Assembly (NCBI RefSeq): GCF_927798175.1
Contig: NZ_CAKMMP010000012.1
Span: 191,174 to 255,173, forward strand
Length of the DNA stretch: 64,000 bases
Reading direction: 5' to 3'
Origin: Paenibacillus sp. JJ-223
Lineage (GTDB): Bacteria > Bacillota > Bacilli > Paenibacillales > Paenibacillaceae
Shown here: piece by piece, positions 26,219-34,636 of the stretch
Layout: the number at the start of each line of letters is the position of its first letter
How positions within the stretch are numbered: the first letter of the stretch is position 1
The notes under the pieces: generated by a model
Told to the model about the DNA's origin: nothing
The model's database searches: none
What the model saw: only the letters and a program-made list of their open reading frames with translations
Position numbers and translations under genes: made by a program

Positions 26219-26950
26219 ATGAATATTGAAATATGGTCTGACTATATGTGCCCTTTCTGTTATATCGGCAAGCGCCGTCTGGAGCAAGTCCTGGAACAAT
26301 TTCCGCATCGTGGCGACGTTACCGTTGAATTCAAAAGCTTTGAGCTCGACCCGAACGCTGAATTGAACAGCGGCAAATCCAACACTGACTATTTGACGGA
26401 AAAGTATAACATCAGCGCCGAGCAAGCCCAGGCCATGAATGCCCAAATGAATGCCAATGCCAGAGCCGCGGGGCTGGAATACGACATCGACTCGATGGTT
26501 CCGACCAATTCCTTCGCCGCTCACCGCTTATCTCAATGGGCCGGCACCCAAGGCAAAATGCTGGAACTCAGCGAGCGGCTGTTCCAAGCCGTATTTATCG
26601 AAGGCAAAGATACAGGAGATCATCACACGCTGATCCAACTCGCTGAAGAAGTGGGATTGGACGGCCAGGAAGCCGCTGCCGTGCTGGCGAGCAATCAATA
26701 CGCGGACCATGTGCGGGCGGATCAGGCCGAAGCTGCGCAGCTGGGGGTTCGCGGCGTTCCTTTCTTTGTCATCGACCGGAAATTCGCCGTCTCCGGCGCA
26801 CAACCGGAAGACGTATTCCGAAACGCGTTGCAAAAAGCCTGGGATGAGCGTACTCCTTTCACTATGGTGGAGTCTGCCGGAGACAACACTGCCGATGCAG
26901 GTCTCTGCACGGATGAAGGCTGCGAGCTGCCCCAAAAACCTTCGAACTGA
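26219..26950 (+). CDS. DsbA-family oxidoreductase, FrnE/YwbO type
   Basis: A 243-residue cytosolic thioredoxin-fold protein with the redox motif CPFC near residue 12, a helical insertion (residues 60-170) and the cis-Pro segment GVRGVPFFVIDRKFAVSGAQ. A C-terminal CTDEGC adds a second cysteine pair, seen in other FrnE proteins. It probably acts as a thiol-disulfide isomerase or polyketide-type oxidoreductase; the substrate is unknown. GGAGGTCC precedes the ATG. Confidence 0.88.
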   Translation: MNIEIWSDYMCPFCYIGKRRLEQVLEQFPHRGDVTVEFKSFELDPNAELNSGKSNTDYLTEKYNISAEQAQAMNAQMNANARAAGLEYDIDSMVPTNSFAAHRLSQWAGTQGKMLELSERLFQAVFIEGKDTGDHHTLIQLAEEVGLDGQEAAAVLASNQYADHVRADQAEAAQLGVRGVPFFVIDRKFAVSGAQPEDVFRNALQKAWDERTPFTMVESAGDNTADAGLCTDEGCELPQKPSN

Positions 26951-26959
26951 ACGTCGACG

Positions 26960-27004
26960 AAAAAGCAGCAGGACTTGGCATACTCCAAGACCTGCTGCTT
27001 TTTT
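26960..27004. terminator. Bidirectional terminator
   Basis: AAAGCAGCAGG / CCTGCTGCTTT hairpin with T runs on both strands, between frnE-like and the aldo-keto reductase. Confidence 0.85.
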
Positions 27005-27046
27005 ATCGATGAAACTACGTTTCCCCGAAATGCCGTCCATGTCAAT

Positions 27047-27877
27047 CTAATCCCAAAACAACTGGTCCGGATGCGGGCCCGTTCGCTTATCGGCATCGAG
27101 TGCATCGATCAAACTCAGTTCGTCCGGCGTTAACTCAAAGTCAAAGATGTCGGCATTCTCGCGAATGCGCTCCGGCGTAACCGACTTTGGAATCGTCACG
27201 ATCTGATTCTGGATGTCCCAGCGCAAGATGATTTGCGCCGTGCTCTTCCCGTACTTCTGGGCTAACGCCTTCAGGGTCGACTCCTTGTCCAGCTTGTTGC
27301 GCATGATGGGACTCCATGCAACCAACTGGATGCCATGCTCCCCGCAAAAATCCTGCAATTCCTGTTGGACCAGACCAGGATGCAGCTCGACCTGATTTAC
27401 CGCAGGCACTATTCCACTTTCGTCCATTAAGTCTTGCAAATGATGAATCTGAAAATTGCTTACGCCGATAGCTCGTACACTTTTCTCATGATATAGACGC
27501 TCGAAGGCTCTCCACGTATCCTTATACCGGTCCCTGCCAGGCCAATGGATCAAATACAAATCGATGACGTCCAGACCCAGCGCCTTTTGGCTCGCCTCAA
27601 ACGCACGAAGCGTTTGGTCATAGCCCTGATCCTCATTCCACAGCTTGGTTGTAACAAACAACTCGCTCCGGGCAATCCCGCTGCCCGCAAGCGCCTGTCC
27701 CACTTCTTCCTCATTGCCGTACACGGATGCAGTATCCACGCTGCGATAACCCACTTCCAGCGCTGTCTCCACCGCTTCCTGCACTTCTTTTCCTTTGGCC
27801 CGATAAGTCCCCAGGCCCAGCCAAGGCATCGTGACTCCATTGTTCAGTATGGTGCAATCCGTAATATGTTTTGTCAT
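27047..27877 (-). CDS. Aldo-keto reductase (AKR5/YtbE-YvgN-like)
   Basis: A 276-residue NADPH-dependent TIM-barrel reductase. The catalytic set is visible: Asp and Tyr in SVDTASVYGNE, Lys in TTKLWNED and His in LYLIHWPG. The signature IGVSNFQIHHL and the C-terminal cofactor motif IPKSVTPERIREN are also present. It reduces aldehydes such as methylglyoxal in related Bacillus enzymes. It appears monocistronic. Confidence 0.92.
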   Translation of the reverse strand: MTKHITDCTILNNGVTMPWLGLGTYRAKGKEVQEAVETALEVGYRSVDTASVYGNEEEVGQALAGSGIARSELFVTTKLWNEDQGYDQTLRAFEASQKALGLDVIDLYLIHWPGRDRYKDTWRAFERLYHEKSVRAIGVSNFQIHHLQDLMDESGIVPAVNQVELHPGLVQQELQDFCGEHGIQLVAWSPIMRNKLDKESTLKALAQKYGKSTAQIILRWDIQNQIVTIPKSVTPERIRENADIFDFELTPDELSLIDALDADKRTGPHPDQLFWD

Positions 27878-27954
27878 CCTATACCTCCCGATTGGAATTA
27901 ACCTGCTCTTGGTCTATTAACCTCCTCGCGAAAAATGAAGCGGTCACCGGGCGC

Positions 27955-27989
27955 AAAAAACCCGCAGGAAGCATTCTGCCCTGCGGGTT
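27955..27989 (-). terminator. Terminator of the 93-residue unknown gene
   Basis: AACCCGCAGG / CCTGCGGGTT hairpin with a T run on the minus strand. Confidence 0.8.
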
Positions 27990-28008
27990 CCGGTGTGACA
28001 GGAACGAA

Positions 28009-28290
28009 TTATGAATTCCCTTGGCCGCTCTGGCTGCGGATGGAGCTGAATCGTCTCTTCTCCACGGCCAACATCTCTTCGGCAAGCTCGACGCCCTGAC
28101 CTCCCAAAGAACGTTCGGCTTGACGCATCGCCTGCTCGGTATGAGCCAAGCGCCGTTCGGCCTGTTCGATGGTTTGCTCGGTCGGATGGGACATCGCCTG
28201 GGAAACGGCGAAATGCAGTTTGTTGACCGCATTTTGCGCCTGAGATACGGTCGTATTGGCTTGCAAGCTGGAATCGTAACGCTTCGGCAT
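28009..28290 (-). CDS. Small helical protein of unknown function
   Basis: A 93-residue, Gln/Glu/Ala-rich protein predicted almost wholly alpha-helical (QAQNAVNKLHFAVSQAMSHP, then EQAERRLAHTEQAMRQAERS), without cysteine or membrane segments. I start at ATG 28290 because GGAGGG lies seven bases upstream; an in-frame codon at 28314 has none. No family recognised. Composition resembles small spore-associated or stress-type firmicute proteins, but that is only a resemblance. Confidence 0.65.
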   Translation of the reverse strand: MPKRYDSSLQANTTVSQAQNAVNKLHFAVSQAMSHPTEQTIEQAERRLAHTEQAMRQAERSLGGQGVELAEEMLAVEKRRFSSIRSQSGQGNS

Positions 28291-28379
28291 GAATACACCC
28301 TCCTTGGGAATCATGTTCCTGTTACCCCTTTAGGATGGATTAGGTTTATCCGCCTTATGCCCTTTCGCGCCCAAAACCA

Positions 28380-28601
28380 TTATTTCACGAATTTTGCAAC
28401 CTTCTCCAGCACTTCTTCTTCCGTAGGAGCACTAATGTAACGGCCATTGACGAAAACAAATGCACGTTTGGCGCAAGGTCCGCAATACGATTTACACCCC
28501 ACCTTGATTTCGGTGCCTGGAGCCATTTTCTCCAGTTTAGGTACGATCGATTTCAATTTAATATGCCTGCATTTCTCGCAGACGCGGATATCGTTAGCCA
28601 T
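28380..28601 (-). CDS. DUF1450 (YuzB-like) small cysteine-rich protein
   Basis: A 73-residue protein with CEKC near the N-terminus and GCKSYCGPC around residue 35, the spacing of the thioredoxin-like DUF1450/YuzB family. Metal or Fe-S binding is likely but not shown. It starts 20 bases after the stop of the HesB-like gene and is probably in the same transcript. Confidence 0.8.
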   Translation of the reverse strand: MANDIRVCEKCRHIKLKSIVPKLEKMAPGTEIKVGCKSYCGPCAKRAFVFVNGRYISAPTEEEVLEKVAKFVK

Positions 28602-28621
28602 GATTTCCCCTTCTTTGCGCC

Positions 28622-28924
28622 TTAATGGTCGCCGTGATTGCCTTTGGAAGGGTTCGTAATGACAAATCCCTCTTGCGGGAAATACAGATAGTCAATTTTA
28701 ACGCCATCCAGCATCGGCTGATCTTTCTCGAGAATTACGTCGATCTCTTTATCCGTAGACACGACTTCGTCGTGATCTCCCGGGGTATCCAGATCGAGCC
28801 CGTAATGGGCGTGATCGCCATGGGCGTGAGTAATGACAACCCGCAGCTTTTTCCCTTCATTCTCAGGCTTGTCCAATTCAAGCTTCAATACTTTGGCAGC
28901 ATTGCGCGTAATTTTGCAATTCAT
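28622..28924 (-). CDS. HesB/IscA-fold protein with His in place of the Cys ligands
   Basis: A 100-residue protein whose frame follows the A-type Fe-S carrier fold: N-terminal AAKVLKLEL, then the beta strands around YGLDLD, and MLDGVKIDYLYFPQEGFVITNPS near the end. Classical IscA has three cysteines (GCSG and CGCG). Here these regions read THAHGDHAHYG and KGNHGDH, and the only cysteine is residue 3. Iron-sulfur carriage of the usual kind is therefore doubtful; metal binding through His is a possibility. It is paired with the DUF1450 gene downstream. Confidence 0.75.
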   Translation of the reverse strand: MNCKITRNAAKVLKLELDKPENEGKKLRVVITHAHGDHAHYGLDLDTPGDHDEVVSTDKEIDVILEKDQPMLDGVKIDYLYFPQEGFVITNPSKGNHGDH

Positions 28925-29069
28925 CTGTTCATCTCCTATATCGTAATTGCTGGATCCAACAATTGCAGCATTTTCGAAACTCCAGCATCTATTTTAAAGA
29001 AAGTTAACCCGCTGTGCAATAACATTGATGCAAAATCGTGCCATAATGCCCCATTTGCGGCAATACTCT

Positions 29070-29324
29070 TTATTTTGAAACAGGCGGCAGCGCCGGATAT
29101 TTACGTTCGGCCCGACTGACAAACCAGTTCATCAGCAAAAGCGTCACGCCAATATCATCGATCGGCATAAAAGGCATCACGTCGGGAAGCACCCAATACA
29201 ACAACGCCGGCACGGCAAACAGCAGTTTTTCCCAGAGCGGAATCTCGGGGGCCCGCAACAAACGAGGCAATCTGGTGAATACCTCTCTCCACCGCTTAAA
29301 TGACAACAATCTTCTCCATTTCAT
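29070..29324 (-). CDS. DUF1232 (YkvA-like) small membrane protein
   Basis: An 84-residue protein with a basic N-terminus and a hydrophobic centre LLFAVPALLYWVLPDVMPF leading into MPIDDIGVTLLLMNWFV. The P-D-x-x-P ... DD-x-G pattern marks DUF1232. The ATG at 29324 is placed eight bases after GGAGG; the ATG at 29330 is too close. Function unknown. Confidence 0.7.
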   Translation of the reverse strand: MKWRRLLSFKRWREVFTRLPRLLRAPEIPLWEKLLFAVPALLYWVLPDVMPFMPIDDIGVTLLLMNWFVSRAERKYPALPPVSK

Positions 29325-29406
29325 CGACATGACCTCCTATCCCTTCCTTACCCGAAAGCACAAGACCCTGCACCACCCATGCTCTATGGATCAGGAAGCT
29401 GAATTG

Positions 29407-29444
29407 AAAAAAACGGATCGCGGTGTGCGGCATCCGTTTTTTTC
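29407..29444 (-). terminator. Terminator of the M14 endopeptidase gene
   Basis: AAACGGAT / ATCCGTTT hairpin with A and T tracts on either side, 35 bases past the stop at 29479. Confidence 0.75.
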
Positions 29445-29478
29445 GTTACGGAAATGAAACCTGAAGGTTTCACCCGTT

Positions 29479-30705
29479 TTACGGCGTCCCCTTTTTCCCT
29501 TCGCCGGAAAGCAATTCTCCGAGCAGCATGCCGATCTCCATGCAAAGATCATCAAACTGCTCCACCGGGAGAGGGTTCACGCCTAATCCCATTTCAACCG
29601 TAAAGCCCGGCCTGCCGAACTTTTGAATGAACCAATCCTTGTATCCTGCATCGCTTCCGCTAAGCCTCACGGCTTTGTATCCGGATGCTTTGGCCAACCT
29701 GCGGGATAACCAAACACTTTCCACAGGCTCCAGATCGCGATAATTCCAGTAAATCTCCTTGCCTTGACTATGGAGGGCTACAACCGCCGAAAAATCATGC
29801 TGTTCCGTCCATTGCGCCAGGGCCAGAGCCTCCGGTTCGGACAACGGCGTTCTCCCCGCATAATCGCGCGGCCCAGGCGAAGCCACCCCTCTCCTGGCCA
29901 CCTCTTCTTCCCAGTAAGCCGGAAACTGGTCATTCAGATCCACGCCTCTAATGTTTGCTTTCCAATGCCTGAAATCGGCACGGCCCGCATTCCATGCAAG
30001 CAGTTCATCGGCATAAGGGTGTCCATTCACAACACCTTCCTGAACGAGCTCCACCCCATCCGGATTCACCATCGGCACGATCCAAAGCGTCGTTTCCTTA
30101 AACCATTGATTCGGGTAGAAACCATACCAGGAAGAACCCGTGCCGATGACAGCCGCATACTGCTCAATAAACCGCAGCAAAACCGGAGTCGTCAGCCACT
30201 CGTTTGCATGAATGGAGGCATTAACATGAAAATGCCGGGCTCCTTCCCCGATCCGCACATAATGCAGCGGTTTGCCCATCACACTCGTACCGATCGTGCC
30301 CGTATGGATAAATGGATAACGTTTCTCAAGCTCCCGAATGTCACGGTTCATGTCACGGTACCCATATTCACCCTGGATTCTGATTATAGTTTGGCCCGTT
30401 GCATCCGGAATATGAATGCAGTGTCCGTGCCAATCGTCCATTTCTGCAATATTGGCATTTGCGTTTCGCAATTCAGCCTCCGTCATCCCGAAGCGCTTCG
30501 CGATTCCGCTTGCGGTTTCTCCAGGCTGAACCGCATAGCGACGCCCCGTGCCCGGAATGATCCGCAGCATCTGTCCTGCCAACAAGTAGGGCTGGGCCGC
30601 GGCCTCCGGATTAAGTGCTGCGAGGTTTTCCCTGGTCATGCGATGTACGGCAGCGATGCGGGATATCGTGTCTCCCGGCTGTACGATGATCCATTTCGAT
30701 TCCAT
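29479..30705 (-). CDS. LysM-M14 gamma-D-glutamyl-diamino acid endopeptidase
   Basis: A 408-residue protein. Two LysM repeats (IVQPGDTISRIAAVHRMTRE at about residues 5-48, then YAVQPGETASGIAKRFGMTE at about 56-100) precede an M14 zinc carboxypeptidase domain. Zinc ligands are SIHANE and ALHSQG, and the catalytic Glu is in FTVEMGLG. It matches endopeptidase I of Lysinibacillus sphaericus, which cuts the gamma-D-Glu-meso-diaminopimelate bond of peptidoglycan. There is no classical signal peptide. The start at 30705 is set by AAAGGGGAG. It lies downstream of murI, with a terminator-like hairpin between. Confidence 0.88.
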   Translation of the reverse strand: MESKWIIVQPGDTISRIAAVHRMTRENLAALNPEAAAQPYLLAGQMLRIIPGTGRRYAVQPGETASGIAKRFGMTEAELRNANANIAEMDDWHGHCIHIPDATGQTIIRIQGEYGYRDMNRDIRELEKRYPFIHTGTIGTSVMGKPLHYVRIGEGARHFHVNASIHANEWLTTPVLLRFIEQYAAVIGTGSSWYGFYPNQWFKETTLWIVPMVNPDGVELVQEGVVNGHPYADELLAWNAGRADFRHWKANIRGVDLNDQFPAYWEEEVARRGVASPGPRDYAGRTPLSEPEALALAQWTEQHDFSAVVALHSQGKEIYWNYRDLEPVESVWLSRRLAKASGYKAVRLSGSDAGYKDWFIQKFGRPGFTVEMGLGVNPLPVEQFDDLCMEIGMLLGELLSGEGKKGTP

Positions 30706-30918
30706 GCGCTCCCCTTTCCCGGCAGGAAACCCTTGAAGTCTGACCGTCGCCCCTGCCCGTCTTCTCCTGATTAGCTGCAGGCTCTCAAAACAGCACGAAT
30801 CGCATGCAGCATGGTTCATCATGCTATTGCATAGCATTGATAATGTATATGCGCATGAAGTCGTCCGACATGTGGTCGCCATGCAGTCATCGACGGGTCG
30901 GCATGAACGCACGACAAA

Positions 30919-30946
30919 GATCCCGGAGCCTCATGGCCCCGGGATC
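30919..30946 (-). terminator. Probable terminator of murI
   Basis: GATCCCGG / CCGGGATC hairpin followed by TTTGT, 41 bases past the murI stop. Confidence 0.6.
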
Positions 30947-30987
30947 AATCGCACCCCTTGTCGCAATGATCGAGAACGTCAAAATGG

Positions 30988-31797
30988 TTATGATAATTGC
31001 GTGACCTGCCATACTACTGGCGTTTTGGAGATCTGCTCTCCCAGCCATTGACGGGCAATATTCTGAAACATGCCCGGGTCTCCCGTGCAGAAAAATTGGT
31101 GTACCGGAATCTCGTCTCCGCTTGCCAGTTTTCGTTTATCGTACAAAATCGTGCTTATTTCCCTTGCGGTCTCATCCGCTGAACTGATCAGCTTCACGTC
31201 CTGACCGATGACTTCCTGAATGGTATCCATCAGAAACGGGTAGTGGGTGCAGCCGAGAATGAGACAATCGAGAGGCTCATGCCTGAGCGGATCGATGGAC
31301 CGCTTCACGACGCCGGTCGTCTTGACGGAGCGGAATTCCCCCTTCTCCACCAGCGGCACAAGATCCGGGCAGGCCTGGCTTACCACTTCGATATAAGGGG
31401 AAAGCTCTTTAAGGGCCGCCGTATACGCACCGCTGCTGATCGTGCCGATCGTTCCAATGACTCCAATCTTACCTGTGCGCGTTGCCGTAATGGCCGCCCG
31501 CGCTCCGGGATGAATGACGCCGATGACCGGAATCGGGACCTTGGCCCGGATATAATCCAGAGCTGCCGCCGTAGCCGTATTGCAGGCAATAACGATCACC
31601 TTTGGATCGAATTGGATCAAAAAATCTACAATTTGTTCTGTAAATTGTTTCACTTGTTCGGACGAACGGGGTCCGTACGGTGTCCGGGCAGTATCTCCAA
31701 AATAAATGATCTTTTCCCTGGGAAGCTGACGCATCACTTCCTTTGCGACCGTCAAACCTCCGACACCGGAATCTAATATAGCGATAGCTTGTTGCAC
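30988..31797 (-). CDS. murI: Glutamate racemase
   Basis: A 269-residue racemase with the N-terminal AILDSGVGGLTVAKEVMRQL, the first catalytic cysteine in IACNTATAAAL and the second in ILGCTHYPFL. It makes D-glutamate for peptidoglycan. I start at GTG 31797, eight bases after GAAGGAAG, rather than at the upstream codon at 31860 that adds 21 non-conserved residues. The peptidase encoded next acts on a gamma-D-Glu bond, but the two are probably separate transcripts. Confidence 0.95.
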   Translation of the reverse strand: MQQAIAILDSGVGGLTVAKEVMRQLPREKIIYFGDTARTPYGPRSSEQVKQFTEQIVDFLIQFDPKVIVIACNTATAAALDYIRAKVPIPVIGVIHPGARAAITATRTGKIGVIGTIGTISSGAYTAALKELSPYIEVVSQACPDLVPLVEKGEFRSVKTTGVVKRSIDPLRHEPLDCLILGCTHYPFLMDTIQEVIGQDVKLISSADETAREISTILYDKRKLASGDEIPVHQFFCTGDPGMFQNIARQWLGEQISKTPVVWQVTQLS

Positions 31798-32022
31798 GAA
31801 CACACCGCTTCCTTCTTCGATTAAAATTGTTCTGAAATGCATGTTTGCCTGAGCTTTCATCCTACTTTATGAGTTTTCGGGCAAAAAGGTACCTACATCT
31901 TACCCGATTTCATCGTCGGCTTCAAATTCCGGATACAACCCCCGACTGGGGTTTATTCCCTTCCGCACAGCAAAGCAGGCTCTCCTCTGAGGGAAAGCCT
32001 GCTTAAACCCAAGCCTTTTTGC

Positions 32023-32418
32023 TTAATTCTGGTTTTTCGACTCGTCTTCGGGAAGCTGGAGGGCCGCATCCTTGCCAATCTCATCAACCTCTTTTCCAGT
32101 CGACAGATGATCTTCTGAGGCTGGATTAGCAGGGATCGCCGAAACCAGCAATTCCTTGGAGCTGCTGCCGCTCCGCCATGATTGGATATCATGGATCACG
32201 ACATCAGCCGCTTCTTTGACTTTGGACACGAGATTCGTGCCCTGTTCGCCCACTTTGCTGACCAATTCCTGGCCTTTCTCCGTGACTTGGCGCGCACCTT
32301 CCGAAATGTCCTGACGAAGCTCGCGCCCGGATTTCGGAGCAAGCAGCAAAGCTGTCACCGAACCAACCACCGAACCAATTAACGCTCCCCATAACAGGCT
32401 TTTGTTGGAATCCTTCAC
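32023..32418 (-). CDS. YtxH-domain protein
   Basis: A 131-residue protein. The N-terminal membrane or amphipathic segment LWGALIGSVVGSVTALLLAP and the following KSGRELRQDISEGARQV are the YtxH signature. A helical region and an acidic disordered tail follow. Bacillus YtxH is a general-stress protein of unknown mechanism. The start is GTG at 32418, seven bases after GGGAGAG. Confidence 0.82.
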   Translation of the reverse strand: MKDSNKSLLWGALIGSVVGSVTALLLAPKSGRELRQDISEGARQVTEKGQELVSKVGEQGTNLVSKVKEAADVVIHDIQSWRSGSSSKELLVSAIPANPASEDHLSTGKEVDEIGKDAALQLPEDESKNQN

Positions 32419-32570
32419 GTTGCATCTCTCCCTTTCGAATTGTCGTTACCGATTTAACCCAACATTTTCGTTTCGCTAAACCGGGCGAATGCCTATTCCG
32501 TTGATGCATTATAAGCAGCACCGGTTTGTCCTGACACTCCCTGAACAAAAAAAAGTTGGAGTACAAGCAA

Positions 32571-33509
32571 CTATGCCTCGGCCTTCTCTCCAGGCTGAAG
32601 ATCAATGACATAGCGCCCCGGCGCAATCAATGCCGCCTGGCGCTCGCACCGCCAACGCCTGCCGCCGGAGGAGCCGAGCAGCTGTCCATTTTGAAGCACA
32701 TCGCCTTGATCGAATATGTAATAAGCTGCCCCGAGAAGCGTTTGGGCAACCGTATCCGGATCAATTCCCGTGAAATGACATTGGACATCGGGTATGCCGA
32801 GCGCGGAAAGTCCCACCGTGTCCATCACAAGTTCACGTTGTTCCTCGTCCCCGCCAGCCTGATACATCCGCACGTTCATGGCGCCGTACAGATGTTCTTC
32901 CCTCTCCTGCGACTGGCGATAAGCCGCTGGTTCAACCACTTTGTCGCTGCCGTACCAATAGATCGCCTCGCACGGCAGGACCTCAAGGATCGCCTGGAGC
33001 GTTTTTTGAAACAATTCCAGCCGCTGTTTCCGCGGCATCGCCGCCGCAAACATGTCATGCAGCCGCATGGAATATTCGGCAGACGACACAGCCCGCTCTG
33101 CTTCGGACCAATGCCAAGCCTGCTGAATCGCTCCTTTAAAACGGGAACGATCCTCGATTTTCTGCACGGCGAGAACACAGGTTTGCGAAGGAACGGCCCC
33201 TTCCTCAAAAGAAACCAGATGGTCCAAGTGATAGAAGACCAACAACTCTTCCTTGTACTCCGGATCCGGCTGCACAGCATTTTTCTCTCCGGGGAGTTCC
33301 TGATCCCCCGCGGTTTCACCCTGATCATGGCGCTGCTTCACGGCTAACCGAACTTGACCGGTATACCGGCTTATCGCATCATGCAGTCGGCGGCGATCGA
33401 CATGCGGCGGGGTTTTGAACAGCAGCTCCACCATATATACGGGATGAAATCCCGAAGGCGTTTTTGCGCTTTCTTTTTCTTGCAAATGTTCGTTGCTTTC
33501 ATGCATCAT
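32571..33509 (-). CDS. DUF4261-domain protein
   Basis: A 312-residue soluble protein. Residues 25-100 hold FHPVYMVELLFKTPPHVDRR and a divergent linker. The C-terminal part has the DUF4261 pattern (LPCEAIYWYGSDKVVEP, then DTVGLSALGIPDVQCHF and DQGDVLQNGQLLG). No function is established for the family. It starts 24 bases after the stop of the YutE-like gene and is likely cotranscribed with it and with the small membrane peptide upstream. Confidence 0.75.
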   Translation of the reverse strand: MMHESNEHLQEKESAKTPSGFHPVYMVELLFKTPPHVDRRRLHDAISRYTGQVRLAVKQRHDQGETAGDQELPGEKNAVQPDPEYKEELLVFYHLDHLVSFEEGAVPSQTCVLAVQKIEDRSRFKGAIQQAWHWSEAERAVSSAEYSMRLHDMFAAAMPRKQRLELFQKTLQAILEVLPCEAIYWYGSDKVVEPAAYRQSQEREEHLYGAMNVRMYQAGGDEEQRELVMDTVGLSALGIPDVQCHFTGIDPDTVAQTLLGAAYYIFDQGDVLQNGQLLGSSGGRRWRCERQAALIAPGRYVIDLQPGEKAEA

Positions 33510-33533
33510 GCTGCTTCCCTCTTCCTTGTGCTG

Positions 33534-33992
33534 CTAACCCTTTGCCTGCACGTTTTGAAATGGACCGAGTTCCCGGTCCACGTAATCGGAGACGTGTTCT
33601 GCAAAACGTTCGAGAACGTCCGGCAGCTCCCGGCTTAACGGATGCAGCTCGGACCGATTCCAGCTGAAGTATTCTTGTACTAACGGCTTTCGTAGAGCAA
33701 CAAGACGGCTTAACACCTCATATGTCGCCGTATCGAACACCTTTTCCTCGTGATTGATCGTGATGATGTCGTCATAACTGCTTGCATCCCGCATAATAAA
33801 CCCGTCTATAAGGTAACTTCCTACATCGGTCACGATTTCGATGGCCAGATGCAGGCATCGTTCCTGAACCAAGCCGAGCACAAGCCCGCCATCCCACGAA
33901 TGTACCGCATGACGAAGCCCCTCGGCGATTTCCGGCACTGCAGCCAACCTATGGGCAATCTGCTCTCTGTTTACGTAATACAACACGTTCAC
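33534..33992 (-). CDS. YutE-like DUF86 (HepT-fold) protein
   Basis: A 152-residue protein closely resembling Bacillus YutE: the central YLIDGFIMRDASSYDDI segment and the C-terminal ELGP are shared. DUF86 includes HepT, a HEPN ribonuclease toxin whose active site is RNxxVHxY. Here that site reads RKPLVQEY (residues 101-108), so the catalytic His is Gln, and no MNT antitoxin gene is adjacent. A non-nuclease role is likely. The start codon is GTG; a GTG two codons later is an alternative. Confidence 0.8.
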   Translation of the reverse strand: MNVLYYVNREQIAHRLAAVPEIAEGLRHAVHSWDGGLVLGLVQERCLHLAIEIVTDVGSYLIDGFIMRDASSYDDIITINHEEKVFDTATYEVLSRLVALRKPLVQEYFSWNRSELHPLSRELPDVLERFAEHVSDYVDRELGPFQNVQAKG

Positions 33993-34007
33993 CTTCTGTT
34001 CCCTAGA

Positions 34008-34118
34008 TTATCGGTTCCGCTTGCCTCTGCGCTTCAGCCAGAATAGCATGACTGGACAAGCGATCAGAAACACGATAAAAATGTACAAAAATTCCATAAC
34101 GTCTCTCAAATCGCTCAT
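34008..34118 (-). CDS. 36-residue single-span membrane peptide
   Basis: A short frame with AAAGGGG seven bases before its ATG. The peptide begins MSDLRDVMEF, has one hydrophobic helix (LYIFIVFLIACPVMLFW) and ends in a very basic KRRGKRNR tail, so it should insert with the C-terminus inside. It lies 15 bases before the YutE-like gene and 39 bases after the Dabb gene on the same strand. No family recognised. Confidence 0.6.
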   Translation of the reverse strand: MSDLRDVMEFLYIFIVFLIACPVMLFWLKRRGKRNR

Positions 34119-34157
34119 ATCCAGTCCCCTTTACTTCTGTAAATGGAATGAAAAAGA

Positions 34158-34445
34158 TCAGATTTCGTAATCCACCGCAATCGATTGTTCTCTTACTTCG
34201 TTCATGTATTTGATGACTTCCTGATGTAATGGGTGGACCTGATACGCCTGCAAGTCTTCCAAAGAAGCGAATTCCGCTGTAAGCGAAATGTCAAAAGACC
34301 TGTCCGACCGCAAAACATCCACGCCAACCTCCAGGGAAATCAGGACGTCGATTTTGCCTTCCAGGTTTCGAAGGACTTGCGCAGCGGCTTCAATATTCTC
34401 CGGAGAACGCTCCTTCATTTTAAAAAGAACAATATGCTTAATCAT
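34158..34445 (-). CDS. Dabb (stress-responsive alpha/beta barrel) protein
   Basis: A 95-residue ferredoxin-like barrel: MIKHIVLFKMKERSPE at the start, a central DISLTAEFASLEDLQAYQVH and a C-terminal EVREQSIAVDYEI. Dabb proteins are usually dimers and can be enzymes or stress proteins. I start at ATG 34445, nine bases after GAGGAG, rather than the frame opening 40 codons upstream. It heads a run of closely spaced minus-strand genes. Confidence 0.82.
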   Translation of the reverse strand: MIKHIVLFKMKERSPENIEAAAQVLRNLEGKIDVLISLEVGVDVLRSDRSFDISLTAEFASLEDLQAYQVHPLHQEVIKYMNEVREQSIAVDYEI

Positions 34446-34636
34446 CGTAGACGGCTCCTCTTCTGCGTATAATCCATATCCTTGCGTAAATCCATCGTTG
34501 ATCCACGGGTGCTTCCTTCTTAAGCGGAAGATCGGAGCAACGTTGCTGTATTCAAAATATACCATAACGTTTGCTATTGTAAAAGGATACTGGAAACGTT
34601 CTCCCAGAGAATACGAGAAGCATTTCAGGCAGGGAT

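Noticed and set aside
28622..28924. Metallo-beta-lactamase call from the THxHxDH motif
   Set aside because: Length (100 residues) and the rest of the sequence follow the HesB/IscA fold, so the motif is coincidental.
33534..33992. HepT toxin of a toxin-antitoxin pair
   Set aside because: The catalytic His is Gln and no MNT nucleotidyltransferase gene is adjacent.
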